64,000 nucleotides of DNA from Anaeramoeba flamelloides (GCA_027625915.1 JANTQA010000029.1:868001-932000), one strand, 5' to 3'. Shown: positions 11,269-20,847, counted from the stretch's first letter. Numbers and translations: made by a program. Notes: generated by a model not told the origin, from the letters alone.

Positions 11269-12203
11269 AAAAAGTTCAGATTTTAAAATGAAATATATAA
11301 GTACACATTCAATGAGTTGCTGAATTCCAAAAGTTGGGAGTATCGTTAGGTTTTTTTTAATTTGGGAAATAAACCGAAAATTTCACAAATTTTCAGTTAA
11401 TTTCTTAAATTAAAAAAAACCACCTTTAGCTTTTCCAGAATTCAAAAGAATTGAGAAAAATCTGAGATTTTACTCTATTCATTTAAATCCTGCAAAAGCT
11501 AGGCACTTGACGATACTTTTCGTTAGGTTTTCCGAAATTCAAAAGAATTGATTAAAATCCTTGATTTAACTCTATTCTTTTAAATTTTGGAAAACCACAG
11601 TTAGCTTTTTTTACATTTGAGAAATAGAAAGAAAATTTTTGAAATTTTCTTTTTATTTCTAAAATTAAGAAAATGCACCGTTAGGTTTGTTTTGCTTTTT
11701 GAAATGTAAAGAAAATTTTTAAAATTGTCTTTACATTCCAGAAATTAAAAAAAACCTAGGCACTCTACGACACTCCACAAAATTATTTATTTAAAACTCG
11801 AAAATATTTGAGTTATTCGTCAAGTTCAACAATTCCAAAATTCAGATCGTTTACTAACTGCTTAAATAGATATTACTATGTAATTAATAAAAATTCAAAA
11901 AAAATTTTACCTTTATGTTCAAAATATGAACAAAAGGAAATTATAGAAAATATTGATTATTTTTATGGGTCTGTCCTTCCTATGAAAAAGATAGATTAAT
12001 GTTTTATAACAAATTAAGAGAAATAAATCTTAATGAACTAATTTCAAATCAGGGCAGTTTGAAATTATTTTCATTAATTAATAATCGTGAAATCTATGAT
12101 TCTACGCTGAAATTCCTGAAATGGAATTTAAGTCTAAGGGCAACTAGAGTGTATACTACACTTCTTCAATAATAATAAAAAAAAAAAAAGTTCAGATTTT
12201 AAA
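11269..12203 (+). mobile_element. 5'-truncated LINE copy A with target-site duplication, carrying a hairpin array
   Basis: The last part of a LINE ORF2 is readable: RYYYVINKN, then PLCSKYEQKEIIENIDYF (a C-x2-C zinc-knuckle start), and the C-terminal end matching the 54.3-kb copy. It ends in an A-rich tail near 12176-12190. AGTTCAGATTTTAAA occurs just before the element (11273-11287) and just after the tail (12189-12203), with flanking A residues extending the match. That is the target-site duplication expected of target-primed reverse transcription. LINE sequence resumes on both sides of a 430-bp hairpin array (11337-11784). The reading frame is broken, so the copy is dead. Confidence 0.85.
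11337..11784. repeat. Tandem array of five imperfect hairpins inside a LINE
   Basis: Five consecutive palindromes (11346-11424, 11426-11502, 11522-11597, 11601-11679, 11681-11760) each have arms of about 35 bp and a loop of only a few bases. Each starts TTAGGTTT or TTAGCTTT and ends with the matching AAACC(TA) or AAAGC(TA). Units 1, 4 and 5 share one stem type and units 2 and 3 another (GAATTCAAAAGAATTGA). The block is bounded by inverted GGAGTRTCGT (GGGAGTATCG at the left; CGACACTCC at the right). Arms within a unit differ by several substitutions, and units differ from each other. I know no named element with this layout. Confidence 0.8.
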
Positions 12204-12237
12204 TTCAAAAAAAATATAAGAGAAGAAAATCTTTTTA

Positions 12238-12720
12238 AGGGAGTAGTCATTTTTGAAAATAAAATCAAATCTTGTCATGATCTTGAAAATATTTTTTTTT
12301 GTTATTTGTGTTTCGACTTATGAAATGGATGAGTGAACCTCATTTAAACAATTTATTGATTTGAGTCTCTTTTTTGAAATTCAAAATTTGCATGTTTCCA
12401 ATATAAAACGAAAAAAAGTAACCTATTATTTTGTTTAACAATTAAGTTAATTCTTGAAAATGGTAAAACATATTTTTCTTTTTATGTTGGAAAGTATTGA
12501 TTTCGAAAGAAAAATTTTTTATTTGGTTTCTTTTTCTTTGATTAATATTTCAATTCAAATCTGAGCCAATAAAATTAATTGTGGTATGGGTGATTCAATA
12601 AATGAATATTTAGAAACTTTACTCCAGTTTATTAATTAAATTGAGATTTATTATGTAAAAAAATTTTTTTCTTTAATGTTTTGAAAAAGTTTTTTTCTGG
12701 TTTTAAAAAATGATTTAAAA
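12238..12720. repeat. Dispersed non-coding repeat, copy 2 (copy 1 at 2993-3460)
   Basis: Same orientation and order as copy 1, beginning AAGGGAGTAG and running through GTTATTTGTGTTTCGACTT to the A/T-rich end. High similarity implies a fairly recent common origin. It starts about 35 bp beyond the 3' duplication of the LINE at 11269-12203. Confidence 0.75.
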
Positions 12721-13214
12721 TTACAACAAATTTTTAATTTTACAATAAAAAAATTCAAATGAAACTACCGTGAATAAGTAAGTTCATTTTTCATTCCGTT
12801 GAAACTTTTTTTACATCTTTTTTTATACATAATACCACTTTATATCACCCATAGGACTATTCATAAAAAACCAAATCTTACAAGAACACTTATATATACC
12901 CCGAAAAACACAAACAAACATTTAATTGATTTTACTCTTTCCAAACTTTCAACATTTTTCAGCTTATAATTCTGAATAACCTTGATTTTTAGCCATTTCT
13001 TTTTTTTGAAAAATTTCATTTGAATAAAAATTTTCCATAAAAATAAATAATTACCCTTTTAAAATGTTTTCAACAATATTTAATAATTTTTTTATGAAGA
13101 TTATTCAATTACAAAAAAAAAATTGAGAAGTTGGTAAATTTAGGTATTTTAAAAAGTTTTCTCTTCGATTTTAGAAAATCAAAATTAAAAAATAAAATTT
13201 CTGTATTATTTTTT
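12721..13214. other. A+T-rich spacer, nothing recognised
   Basis: No coding pattern, paired repeat or RNA gene was seen. Confidence 0.55.
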
Positions 13215-13346
13215 TTTATTTTATTTTATTGGGGAAAAAGTATAAATTACACTCTAGTTATCCCTTTACTTAAAATTCTTTTTAGAAATTTTTTTGTAAA
13301 ATAATAGATTCCACGGTTATTGATTAATAGAAATAATTTTAAACTA

Positions 13347-13544
13347 CAGTCAGTTCCGCTTTTAAGACACAAACTTTCAACAAAATTTAAGGCACCAAAA
13401 AATCTCAAATTAAGGCACAAAATTTGGAATTTTTTTATTTTACAATTTATTTTTACTAGAATCTGAATTTTGTGCCTTAATTTGAGATTTTTTTTGTGCC
13501 TTAAATTTCGTTGAAAGTTTGTGCCTTAAAAGTGGAACTGACTG
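13347..13544. mobile_element. 198-bp palindromic MITE with TA duplication, nested in a LINE
   Basis: The ends are CAGTCAGTTCCGCTTTTAAG and its inverted partner CTTTTAAAAGTGGAACTGACTG-like right end. The arms are nearly perfect inverted repeats of about 80 bp. TA lies directly outside each end (13345-13346 and 13545-13546). LINE sequence continues on both sides, so the insertion post-dates the LINE. A TA target and CAGT-type termini fit Tc1/mariner-mobilised MITEs, which is inferred. A diverged sibling is at 5804-5996. Confidence 0.85.
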
Positions 13545-13859
13545 TATCACATTTAAAAATTATTTCATCAAAGTTTAATTCTTTTAATTTATTTAGAAAT
13601 ATCAGTCATTCATTATCATAAGAAGGACATACCTATACAAAGTCATCACTATTTTGTATTATTTCTTTATGTTCATATTTTGAACATAAAGGGCAAAATT
13701 TATAAAAATTTTTATTCATTAAGTAGCAGTATCTATTGTGGCAGTTGGTAAATATTCTGAATTTTACGATTGTTGAGCTTGATGGATAACCTCAATATTT
13801 TTGATGAATAATTTTTTTTTTTGATGATTTATTATTTTAAAATCTGATTTTGGATTGCG

Positions 13860-14062
13860 TTCAAGCGTCGTAGAGTTCCCGTAGAGTGTCGTATAGTGCA
13901 GTAGAGTTTTTTTTTTAATTTGAGAAAATTAAAAGTAAATTAAATAAAATTTCTTTTTATTTCTAAAATTACAAAAAAACTAACAGCACTTTTCCAGAAT
14001 TTAAAAGAATTGATTAAAATCTTTTATTTTACTCAATTCTTTATTTTCTGGAGAAGCTAACG
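13860..14062. repeat. Second hairpin module (two units) inside LINE copy B
   Basis: A GTAGAG-rich leader (GCGTCGTAGAG, GTAGAGTGTCGTA) is followed by one hairpin at about 13911-13982 of the first stem type and one at about 13988-14052 of the second (TTTCCAGAATTTAAAAGAAT with its inverted partner). The block ends in GAAGCTAACG. It matches units of the array at 11337-11784 and interrupts the LINE at the corresponding place. Confidence 0.7.
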
Positions 14063-14245
14063 AAATTTACAGCTAGTAGAATTAAACAATTCATTATAAT
14101 TATAAATTTCTAATTTAAGAAGCTTTAAATTCTCTGAATTCTAATTTATTTTATTATTTATTCTTTGACAAAATTTTGCTAGTTTTTCATGATAAGGTAG
14201 AGATAAATTTTTTAATTTACTTTTGAATTTAAATTTCTTTTTATT

Positions 14246-14568
14246 TTTGTATTATTGTAATTAGTTTAAAAATAATACCAATAATTATGATTTATTTCTA
14301 AGTAGTAAATGACTTGAACCTTATTGATTAGATTCAAGGACGGGAATACAACTGAGTAAGTTAAAAATGAAAAAGTATATAAAAAATATAGAAAAAAAAA
14401 ACAATCTGTGCACAAAGAGATCTTATGTATTTTTGTGGAATATTGGAATTTATTTTTTGAAAAAATTATCAAAAATAATTAAAAAAAGATATATTTCAAT
14501 AGTTTAATTTATAAAATTTTAAATTTAAATTGAAAATTTTATATATTATCATCATCGTTATCAATTTC
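14246..14568. other. A+T-rich spacer, nothing recognised
   Basis: A minus-strand open stretch at 14266-14472 has no domain and A/T-driven composition. I treat it as chance. Confidence 0.5.
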
Positions 14569-16741
14569 TTAGTTATTATTATTGGATGTAGTCATTTCAA
14601 TATCTTGGCCTCCACTCATGATAATATCATCTGATTTATTTAAATCAATATTAATATTGATATCACTTTTCTTTCTTGAGGAATTAAATAGAAAATCACC
14701 ACTTTTTTTTTTCTTGAATAAAATTATAATGCTAATTATTATTAATAAAATGAACCCATTTATCGAATAAGCAATGATCGTTCCAATATCAATATTCTTT
14801 TTCTCATCATTATTATTATTGTTATCTGTATCTGTTTTATCATCATCTTTATCTTCATCGTTCTCATCTCCGTCATTATCTGTATTTGCACTGCTCTTTT
14901 TAATAACTCTTAAATTAAATTCATCAAAGGTATCAAAATAATCATCCGATGCTTGTATTTTGATTGTATGGTTGCCTGCATCTGCAGATTCAACATCAAA
15001 AATAAATTTTCTTTTTTTTTCAATGAATTTGATCCAATAAGGCAAATAATCTTCAATTTCATTAAAATATATTGTATAGCTTAATTGATCATTATTGGGA
15101 TCAACAAAAGTATCTTCTTCAAAAATATAAATAAATATATCATCACCATCATCTGAATTTAGTTCAAGATCATTAATTGGTTTATTTAAATAAGGAGAAT
15201 CGTTTTTGATTTCAAAAATAAAAGATTGACTGTTATTTAAACTACAATAATCAATTGCAAAAACCTTGATTGTATAATTACCCATGTCGTTTCTTGTTAA
15301 TTGGTAATCTTCATTGATGGTAAATGTTTTTGTATCTTCATTAAAAATCAACCACTCTGATATATCTTGTTCTTGATCATCATCGTCATCTTCTTCTTGA
15401 TTGTTCTCAACAAATAATTTAGCTTCATAATTCAAATCTAATTCGTTTTCTTCATTATCAAAGAAGCTATCTTCAGGAATTTGGAATTGATAATCAGAAT
15501 AATCATCATTACCATAACCCAAGACTTGGTCTGGAATTGGATTTTTTATTTGTGGCATTTCATTACTCGAAAGCAAAGTAAAAGTTTGGCTTGTATATTG
15601 ATCACATTGATTAAAAGCAAATATTTCAATTTCAAAATTTTGGCAACTATCTTCAACAGAGACATTTCCTGAAAATTTTCTTTGATCTGAATCAAAATAT
15701 AATCCATTAGGCAAATCATTGCCATTGGATAATTGGGCTTCATAAATTAAATTTACACTTGACCCAATTGCATTATTTGAATTTTGAAAGGTGTCATTTG
15801 AAAATTGATAATTAAAAGAATTCTTATTTTCGTAATATTGTGTTTGAGGAATTTGCTTATTAATCTCGGGTTCGCTGCTTAATTGATATTTTTTTGCATA
15901 AATTCCATTTCCTGAGCCATCTTGTCCATAACTCTGCCAGGTGATCACAAATTTTTCATTAATGTTCCCAATCGATTCAATTACAAGGATCAAATTGATA
16001 AGTAGTGGTATAATTATTAACAAGGAATTCCAAGCCAATAGTGGAGCCGTCACTTGAATTGAACATTTGAGCAAATATACCATAATCTGATCCATCTTGT
16101 CCCTCACTTGTTCATGTGATCACAAATTTCTCATTGTTGTTCCCAATCGAAGCAATACTTGGACTAGATTGATCAAAAGTGGTATAATTATTAACTTGGA
16201 ATTCCTTGTCAATTTTGGAGTCGTCACTTGAATTGTACATTTGAGCAAAGATCCCAAATTCTGCTCCATCTTGTCCATAGCTTATCCATGCAACTACAAA
16301 CCTTTCATTATTAGTTCCAATCGATGCGATCACTGGTTCCATTTGGTAACTATTGGTATAATTATTAACTTGAAATTCATTGCCAATTTTGGAGTCGTCA
16401 CTTGAATTGAATATTTGGGCATGGATCCCATAATCGTCTTTTTCGCCATTGAGTATCTCTTGGTTTTGTTGTTTTTGTTTCGGAGACAAGGGACTCATTG
16501 TTGAGTAACCTCCTGAATTTGACCAAACAATGACATATTTCTCATTCTGGTAGCCAATTGATGCAATACTTGGGTATGATTGTCCTCCCGAAGTGGAATT
16601 ATTGACTAGATATTCATCACCAAATGCAACATGTGGACATATATTTTCTTCGGTTGCAAATATTTTGGGAAGTAACAAAATTGAAATTAAAATTAAGAAG
16701 GGAACAAAGGTAAGGATTTTTGGTTATGAAAATTTATTCAT
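14569..16741 (-). pseudogene. Cadherin-like (CADG-type) surface protein gene, disrupted
   Basis: One minus-strand gene read in order: signal-peptide-like PFLILISILLLPKIFA; four repeats of about 55 residues (pattern SIASIG..NEKFVI.W.S.GQDG..GI.AQ..NSSD); three dystroglycan/cadherin-like domains (IPDQVLGYG, PEDSFFDNEEN, EEDTFVDPNNDQLSY, DAGNHTIKIQASDD); an Asp/Asn-rich stalk; one membrane helix (GFILLIIISIIILF); and a Ser/Asp/Asn cytoplasmic tail. This is a type I surface-protein layout, probably adhesive. The natural ATG (16741) gives MNKFS then TAA at 16726-16724, inside the signal peptide. A TGA replaces the conserved Trp codon at 16114-16112, and a one-base frameshift lies near 15985. The rest (16107-14569) is open. 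It may be a young pseudogene or carry assembly errors. An upstream exon could bypass only the first defect. Confidence 0.75.
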
Positions 16742-17540
16742 TTTGAAAGAATTGGGTTATTTGAAAAAAAAAAATAAAAAAATAAAAATTTTTAAGTTTT
16801 TTTCTTCACAAATTTTTTTAAATTAATTTTATTTTTTAAAAAAAAGTAAAAGGGTAATTTTAAATAAAACAAAGGAACAAAACTTTCAAAAGTTTAAACT
16901 TAAGATTATAAACTAAATCTCAAGTATGTCAGAAAATTGTTTTTTGAGGAGATCTAATTTTCCAACAAAATTTCGTTCGAAAAAATTATTGGTTTATCAA
17001 ATTAAGATTGCGTTTTGATTTTGAATTTTCATCAGTTTCAACTCAGTTATGAATCACAGTCAGTAGTTGAATTGTTGGGCAACATTTGAAAGCAAATTGT
17101 CAGGATTCCCAACCGGTCTATGAATGATTGCGATACATACTGAGTTGAAATGGTTGTATTTTCTTGAAACGATTGCCTAAATACTCTTGTTTCACTTTTT
17201 GATCCAGTTAAACAATACCTAATTTGATTTTTAAATAAAAAAAAAATCAACCATAAATTTTGAATGGAAATATTTTCCTAATCTTTTTGTTCTACAAGTT
17301 AGAGTTGTTTTAAGAAGAACCCTTTGTTTATTTAAAAAGATAATATGGAAAATTTTGAATTTAATCATTTTAGTCTTTGAGTTTAACTTTGTTAAGGGTC
17401 AAACGGAAATAGTTCTTTTGGTAATCTATCTATAAAAATTTTTTAAGTGTAGTTCTGTTTTAAAGTGTATTCAAGGTGAACCAAAGAATGTTTTGGAATT
17501 TCAAAGTGAAAAAAACAAAAAAACAACAAAACAGTCAAAA
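16742..17540. other. Spacer with a small palindrome at 17034-17153
   Basis: TTTCAACTCAGT near 17036-17047 pairs with ACTGAGTTGAAA near 17138-17149. The stretch 17040-17210 is slightly less A+T-rich than its flanks and holds a minus-strand open stretch without a recognisable domain. Nothing else is seen. Confidence 0.45.
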
Positions 17541-17847
17541 TAAACTAAAATTCAAAATTTTCCACAAAGCTAAAACGTTCCAAAGAATCACAATAATACA
17601 GTTTCATTGAAATTGAGATAATTTTGATTTTTGGAAAATATGAAAATCTTTTTTTCATCCTTTAGTTTTTGTTTTCATTTCATTATTTGAATTAAGTAAC
17701 TTGTTTTGTTGGTTCGATCAAAATTTTTTTCAACAATTGGTATTAGGTTAAAGCTGAGTTGTTTGAAATAGAAGAACTCAAATAAAATTACTATTTGTTT
17801 TAAAAAAATGGAACAAAATTTTCATTCAGATTTCCTAAAATAGATTT

Positions 17848-18596
17848 TTAAGGACTACGCTTTTAGGTGAAAACAGTGAAATGATGTCCAAAATCACCCT
17901 TGGATAAGTTATGTAATCCAATTAATATTTGTCCAACGAGAATTTCTTTGAGATAAAAATCTGAAATTTTCACAATTTAAACAATTTTCACGATTTTTAC
18001 CTTGTTAGATCATGCTAAATTTTGATTTTAATATTTTAGAATTTCCATTTCAACTTTCGGAACTCACACTATTTTCAAGAGCTGTTCTACATCTTTTTTA
18101 AATTTACTTTTACAAGTTTGAAATGTTCCAAAATTTGAAATGCACTTGAAAATCCCCAAAAGCCATTTTTTGCAATTATTTTTTTTGTTATATTCAATTT
18201 TCCTTTTCATTGAATACTGTTAATTGTAAAATAAATCGGACAAAATTTTCATTCATCGTTCCAAAAAAAATCTTTGAAATAATCTTTGAAAATCGAATTA
18301 TTTTTCAACCATATAACGTGTTTAACGTGGTTAGAGGATCGGGACTATCAAAATTCTGTATTCAAAGGATTTTTGAAATCATAATTTAATTTTGGAAAGA
18401 TAAATGAAAATTTTGTCCGATTTATTTTTCAATTAATAGTAACAAAGAAAAATAGCCTTCGTGAAAAGGTAAAGATGACAAAAAATGTTTTTTTTTTTTT
18501 TTTGTCCAATTTCTTCCGTGTGAAAATTTTTTTTGAGAAGCGAAAGTGAAATAACACAATTAATCGAACCCCCCAAGGGTGGGAATGTAGTCCTTA
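17848..18596. mobile_element. Third-level element with AAGGACTAC inverted ends
   Basis: TTTTTAAGGACTACG at about 17841-17855 is inverted as GTAGTCCTTAAATC at about 18588-18601. A relative of this element, containing a different 1.5-kb insertion, lies at about 56940-58920. Shared blocks include GGTGAAAACAGT/GGTGACAACAGT, TAGAATTTCCATTTCAA and GAGAAGCGAAAGTGAAATAA. Non-coding. Confidence 0.5.
18215..18441. mobile_element. Innermost 227-bp MITE with TA borders
   Basis: TACTGTTAATTG then CGGACAAAATTTTCATTCA at the left are mirrored by GAATGAAAATTTTGTCC-like sequence and CAATTAATAGTA at the right. The arms are about 45 bp. It belongs to the same family as 801-1033 and 17789-18749, so a member of one family lies inside a host that is itself inside another member. 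Confidence 0.7.
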
Positions 18597-19043
18597 AATC
18601 AGGTAACATTCAAAGATTTAATTCTGTAGAGAAGCCTAAATAATTAACACCCCTCTGAGAATTCGAGCCTTTTGCGATTTATTCATTTGATAGATTTATT
18701 TGGAAAGCTGAATGAAAATTTTAACCCTTTTATTTTACACTGAACAGTAGTTGGTAGTCTCTAACCATACGATCGATCAATAATCCTAATAGAATTTTTA
18801 CAAATTTACTAATGTATTTTTTTGTTTTGCTCTCTCCAAAAATTTTAACACACCCATGATTTATTTGTATTGATAATTATTTATTTATTGTTTTGTGAGT
18901 ATTGCAATTTATAAACAAGTGTTAACATTTCAATTAGTGAATGGTTCTAATTTGGTAAATCTTTTTGAATTGATTAAATAAGTTTTTTTTTTCACAAATC
19001 GAATTTTGGTGTATGTTGAAAATTTTGAATTGGGGTTTATAAT

Positions 19044-19356
19044 AAAATGGCCTCTTAACTGAAAAAAAAAATTTATAAATAAATTTTTTTACTATTAAAT
19101 TTGAAAAAAAACTTAATAAAACCTGCAAAAATGGATTTTCCAACCTAAATTGTAAAATATCTTTAAAAATAATTATTGATCAAAGATCTCTTATTAACCA
19201 ATAGTGTGTTTATTATAAGTGAATTTATTAAAAAATGAAAAATTAGTAAATGTTTAATTTTGTTTTGAAAAAATTTTTTTATGATCATGAGTGATGAAAT
19301 TGATTCTTAGTGATCTTTTCAAACGTTATCCAGTTTCTTTTAAATCTCTGGCCTGA
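19044..19356. other. Short spacer downstream of the PQQ-like gene
   Basis: A+T-rich; nothing recognised. Confidence 0.5.
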
Positions 19357-20847
19357 TTAATTTGTAGACTCATCAAATACAGAAATTTTTCCCGAAGAAG
19401 AAATACAGACATAGCTTGTTTTGTGTGTATCTGGTCTAACTGTTGGCATACATTCAACAATTGGGTTGAGATCCTTGTTTTCCTTTTCAATTAATATTTC
19501 CTTACTAATTTCCCCATTCTCTGCGTTTATTATTAAAATAGAGGTTTCCTGTTTGTTACAAGTGATCGAGCCGCTTGAGTCCCAAGCCTCACAACCTCTA
19601 TACCTGGGTGTGATCAAATATCTATCATCTGTCAATATTAATTCTTGACATTGGCTCCAGATTGTCGAGGATCCATACCAGGGTGTGGGGCAGCTGCAGT
19701 TGTCAAGATCTTCAAAGATATAATTCCATTTGACTTTATAGGTCTTCGAGCTCAGTATGGGTGACAAACACAGGATCACCTCTTTATAGCTTGTGGTATC
19801 AATTAAATGGAAATACAAATCCTTTGTCAGCGGATCAACAATCAACGTGTATCCACGTGGTCTGACTGGGCTATCTAAATGTGCGATTTGGTAATTTAAC
19901 AACTCTTCGCCCGTATTCTGGTCAACACAATGAATCTTGAGATGATCGTCGAGGTAATATAGCTCATTATTTTTAAAGGCAACAGGTGGGCCGAGGAGAT
20001 ATTGGACATCCTCGAATACGGTCTCCCAGATCTTGTTTCCTGTTTGCGTATCTAGACAGAGCAGCTTTGCCTTGTTGGCGTAATCCGACTGAACAAAAAA
20101 CACCTTTGTTAAATCTGTTGAGATGGCAACCTGTTTGTCGCTCGTTGGCCAATCGCCCATATCGGTACCAGCCTTGAGCCATTTTGTTTCCCCACTTTGT
20201 AGATCTTTTGCATAGACCGTGTCGTTGGTTGTTTGAAGAAAGGCAATATTATTTACTATAATTGGGATAGGTGCGCTGTCACACAAATCAGATTCCAAGA
20301 TCGTGCTCCAAACAAGATCGTTTTGCTTGTCTGTTCCGAGCCTTATTGCATTGATGGTGTCCTTTGATTCTTCGTAGCTATTCATAGTACAGGGATCATT
20401 AATAATGGCAATTGTTTCTGTTTCTGTTTCTGTTTCAGTTTGCCCCTCATTACTATTAACCGTTGCCATCGCAAACGATGGCTGTGGAATATTCGAATCA
20501 CAATCGTAATTGCTTTTTGAGAATTCAAATTCAACCTTAACTGAAGGATCGTTTTTATCAAATGGCGAATAAGAAATGACTTTATAAGTCTTGGAAGTTT
20601 CGTGCACTTGGGAAAAGAATCTTGAATCAGAATTCATGAAAATTCCGCTGACTTGTGAGATATTTGGATCCAAGGTAAAGCTCTTTGTCAAAACTGGTGA
20701 AGCAATACTTGCCACCTTCACACTTCGAACGTTATGAACATTTTGATCCATGTGTGTCCAATTTTCACATACAATATTTGAATTCAAGAAGAAACAAATA
20801 AAGAGGAAAATGTGTGTCAACATCGAATATTTTTGAAAGTATCCCAT
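19357..20847 (-). CDS. Secreted PQQ/WD-like beta-propeller protein
   Basis: Single exon, ATG 20847 (MGYFQKYSM; a second Met is codon 9), 496 aa. Residues 10-27 form a signal peptide (LTHIFLFICFFLNSNIVCEN). The body carries repeated propeller blades of the PQQ-like type: DLQSGETKW, LDTQTGNKIWETVF, VDQNTGEELLNYQ and NAENGEISKE, each an alternating strand pair ending in an acidic turn plus Gly. Many Cys residues (for example NCSCPTPW and RYRGCEAWDSSGSITC) suggest disulphides and an extracellular or luminal protein. No PQQ-dehydrogenase catalytic motif was recognised, so a binding or scaffold role is more likely than an enzyme. A short TETETETETE run sits near residue 142. Third-codon positions are much richer in G+C than in neighbouring genes. 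Confidence 0.85.
   Translation of the reverse strand: MGYFQKYSMLTHIFLFICFFLNSNIVCENWTHMDQNVHNVRSVKVASIASPVLTKSFTLDPNISQVSGIFMNSDSRFFSQVHETSKTYKVISYSPFDKNDPSVKVEFEFSKSNYDCDSNIPQPSFAMATVNSNEGQTETETETETIAIINDPCTMNSYEESKDTINAIRLGTDKQNDLVWSTILESDLCDSAPIPIIVNNIAFLQTTNDTVYAKDLQSGETKWLKAGTDMGDWPTSDKQVAISTDLTKVFFVQSDYANKAKLLCLDTQTGNKIWETVFEDVQYLLGPPVAFKNNELYYLDDHLKIHCVDQNTGEELLNYQIAHLDSPVRPRGYTLIVDPLTKDLYFHLIDTTSYKEVILCLSPILSSKTYKVKWNYIFEDLDNCSCPTPWYGSSTIWSQCQELILTDDRYLITPRYRGCEAWDSSGSITCNKQETSILIINAENGEISKEILIEKENKDLNPIVECMPTVRPDTHKTSYVCISSSGKISVFDESTN

Larger units (their letters stand above)
13215..14245 (-). mobile_element. 5'-truncated LINE copy B, interrupted by a MITE and a hairpin module
   Basis: Reading the minus strand from about 14245 to 13215, sequence collinear with the other LINE copies is visible. 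It includes TAATGAATTGTTTAATTCTA, the cysteine-knuckle segment (CCTTTATGTTCAAAATATGA near 13668-13690) and the terminal GTGGAATCTAT and AACTAGAGTGTAATTT. It ends in an A-rich tail running to about 13215. A 198-bp MITE (13347-13544) and a hairpin module (about 13860-14060) are embedded. Frames are broken throughout, so this is a dead copy. Confidence 0.8.
17789..18749. mobile_element. Second-level nested MITE (ACAAAATTTTCATTCAG ends)
   Basis: The left end TACTATTTG...ACAAAATTTTCATTCAG at 17789-17833 is inverted at the right (GGAAAGCTGAATGAAAATTT ... CAGTA, about 18703-18749). The ends match the compact 233-bp family member at 801-1033. Most of its interior is a third insertion (17848-18596). 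Confidence 0.6.
17541..19043. mobile_element. Outer MITE of the GATCGATC/ATTCCAAAAATTTGG family, split by nested insertions
   Basis: The left part (17541-17788) and right part (18750-19043) are each collinear with the 529-bp element at 23484-24012. The left part shares AAAAATCTTTTTTTCATCC-like T-rich DNA and ATTAGGTTAAAG. The right part shares TACGATCGATCAATAATCC, TTTTTTGTTTTGCTCTC and the terminal AATTGGGGTTTATAATA. About 960 bp of foreign sequence (17789-18749) separates the halves. Termini are diverged but still inverted. Confidence 0.6.

Noticed and set aside
11337-11784. Hairpin array as a CRISPR-like array
   Set aside because: Units are contiguous palindromes with diverging sequence, not identical repeats with unique spacers. 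The setting is a eukaryotic LINE and no cas gene is present.
16112-16114. In-frame TGA at a conserved Trp as a sign that TGA codes for Trp
   Set aside because: Other genes here use TGG for Trp and end in TGA (the kinase) or TAA. The same gene also has a TAA and a frameshift, so gene decay or sequence error is the simpler reading.
18934-19143. Minus-strand open stretch of 69 codons
   Set aside because: It lies across the right end of a MITE and has A/T-driven Phe/Lys/Ile composition.
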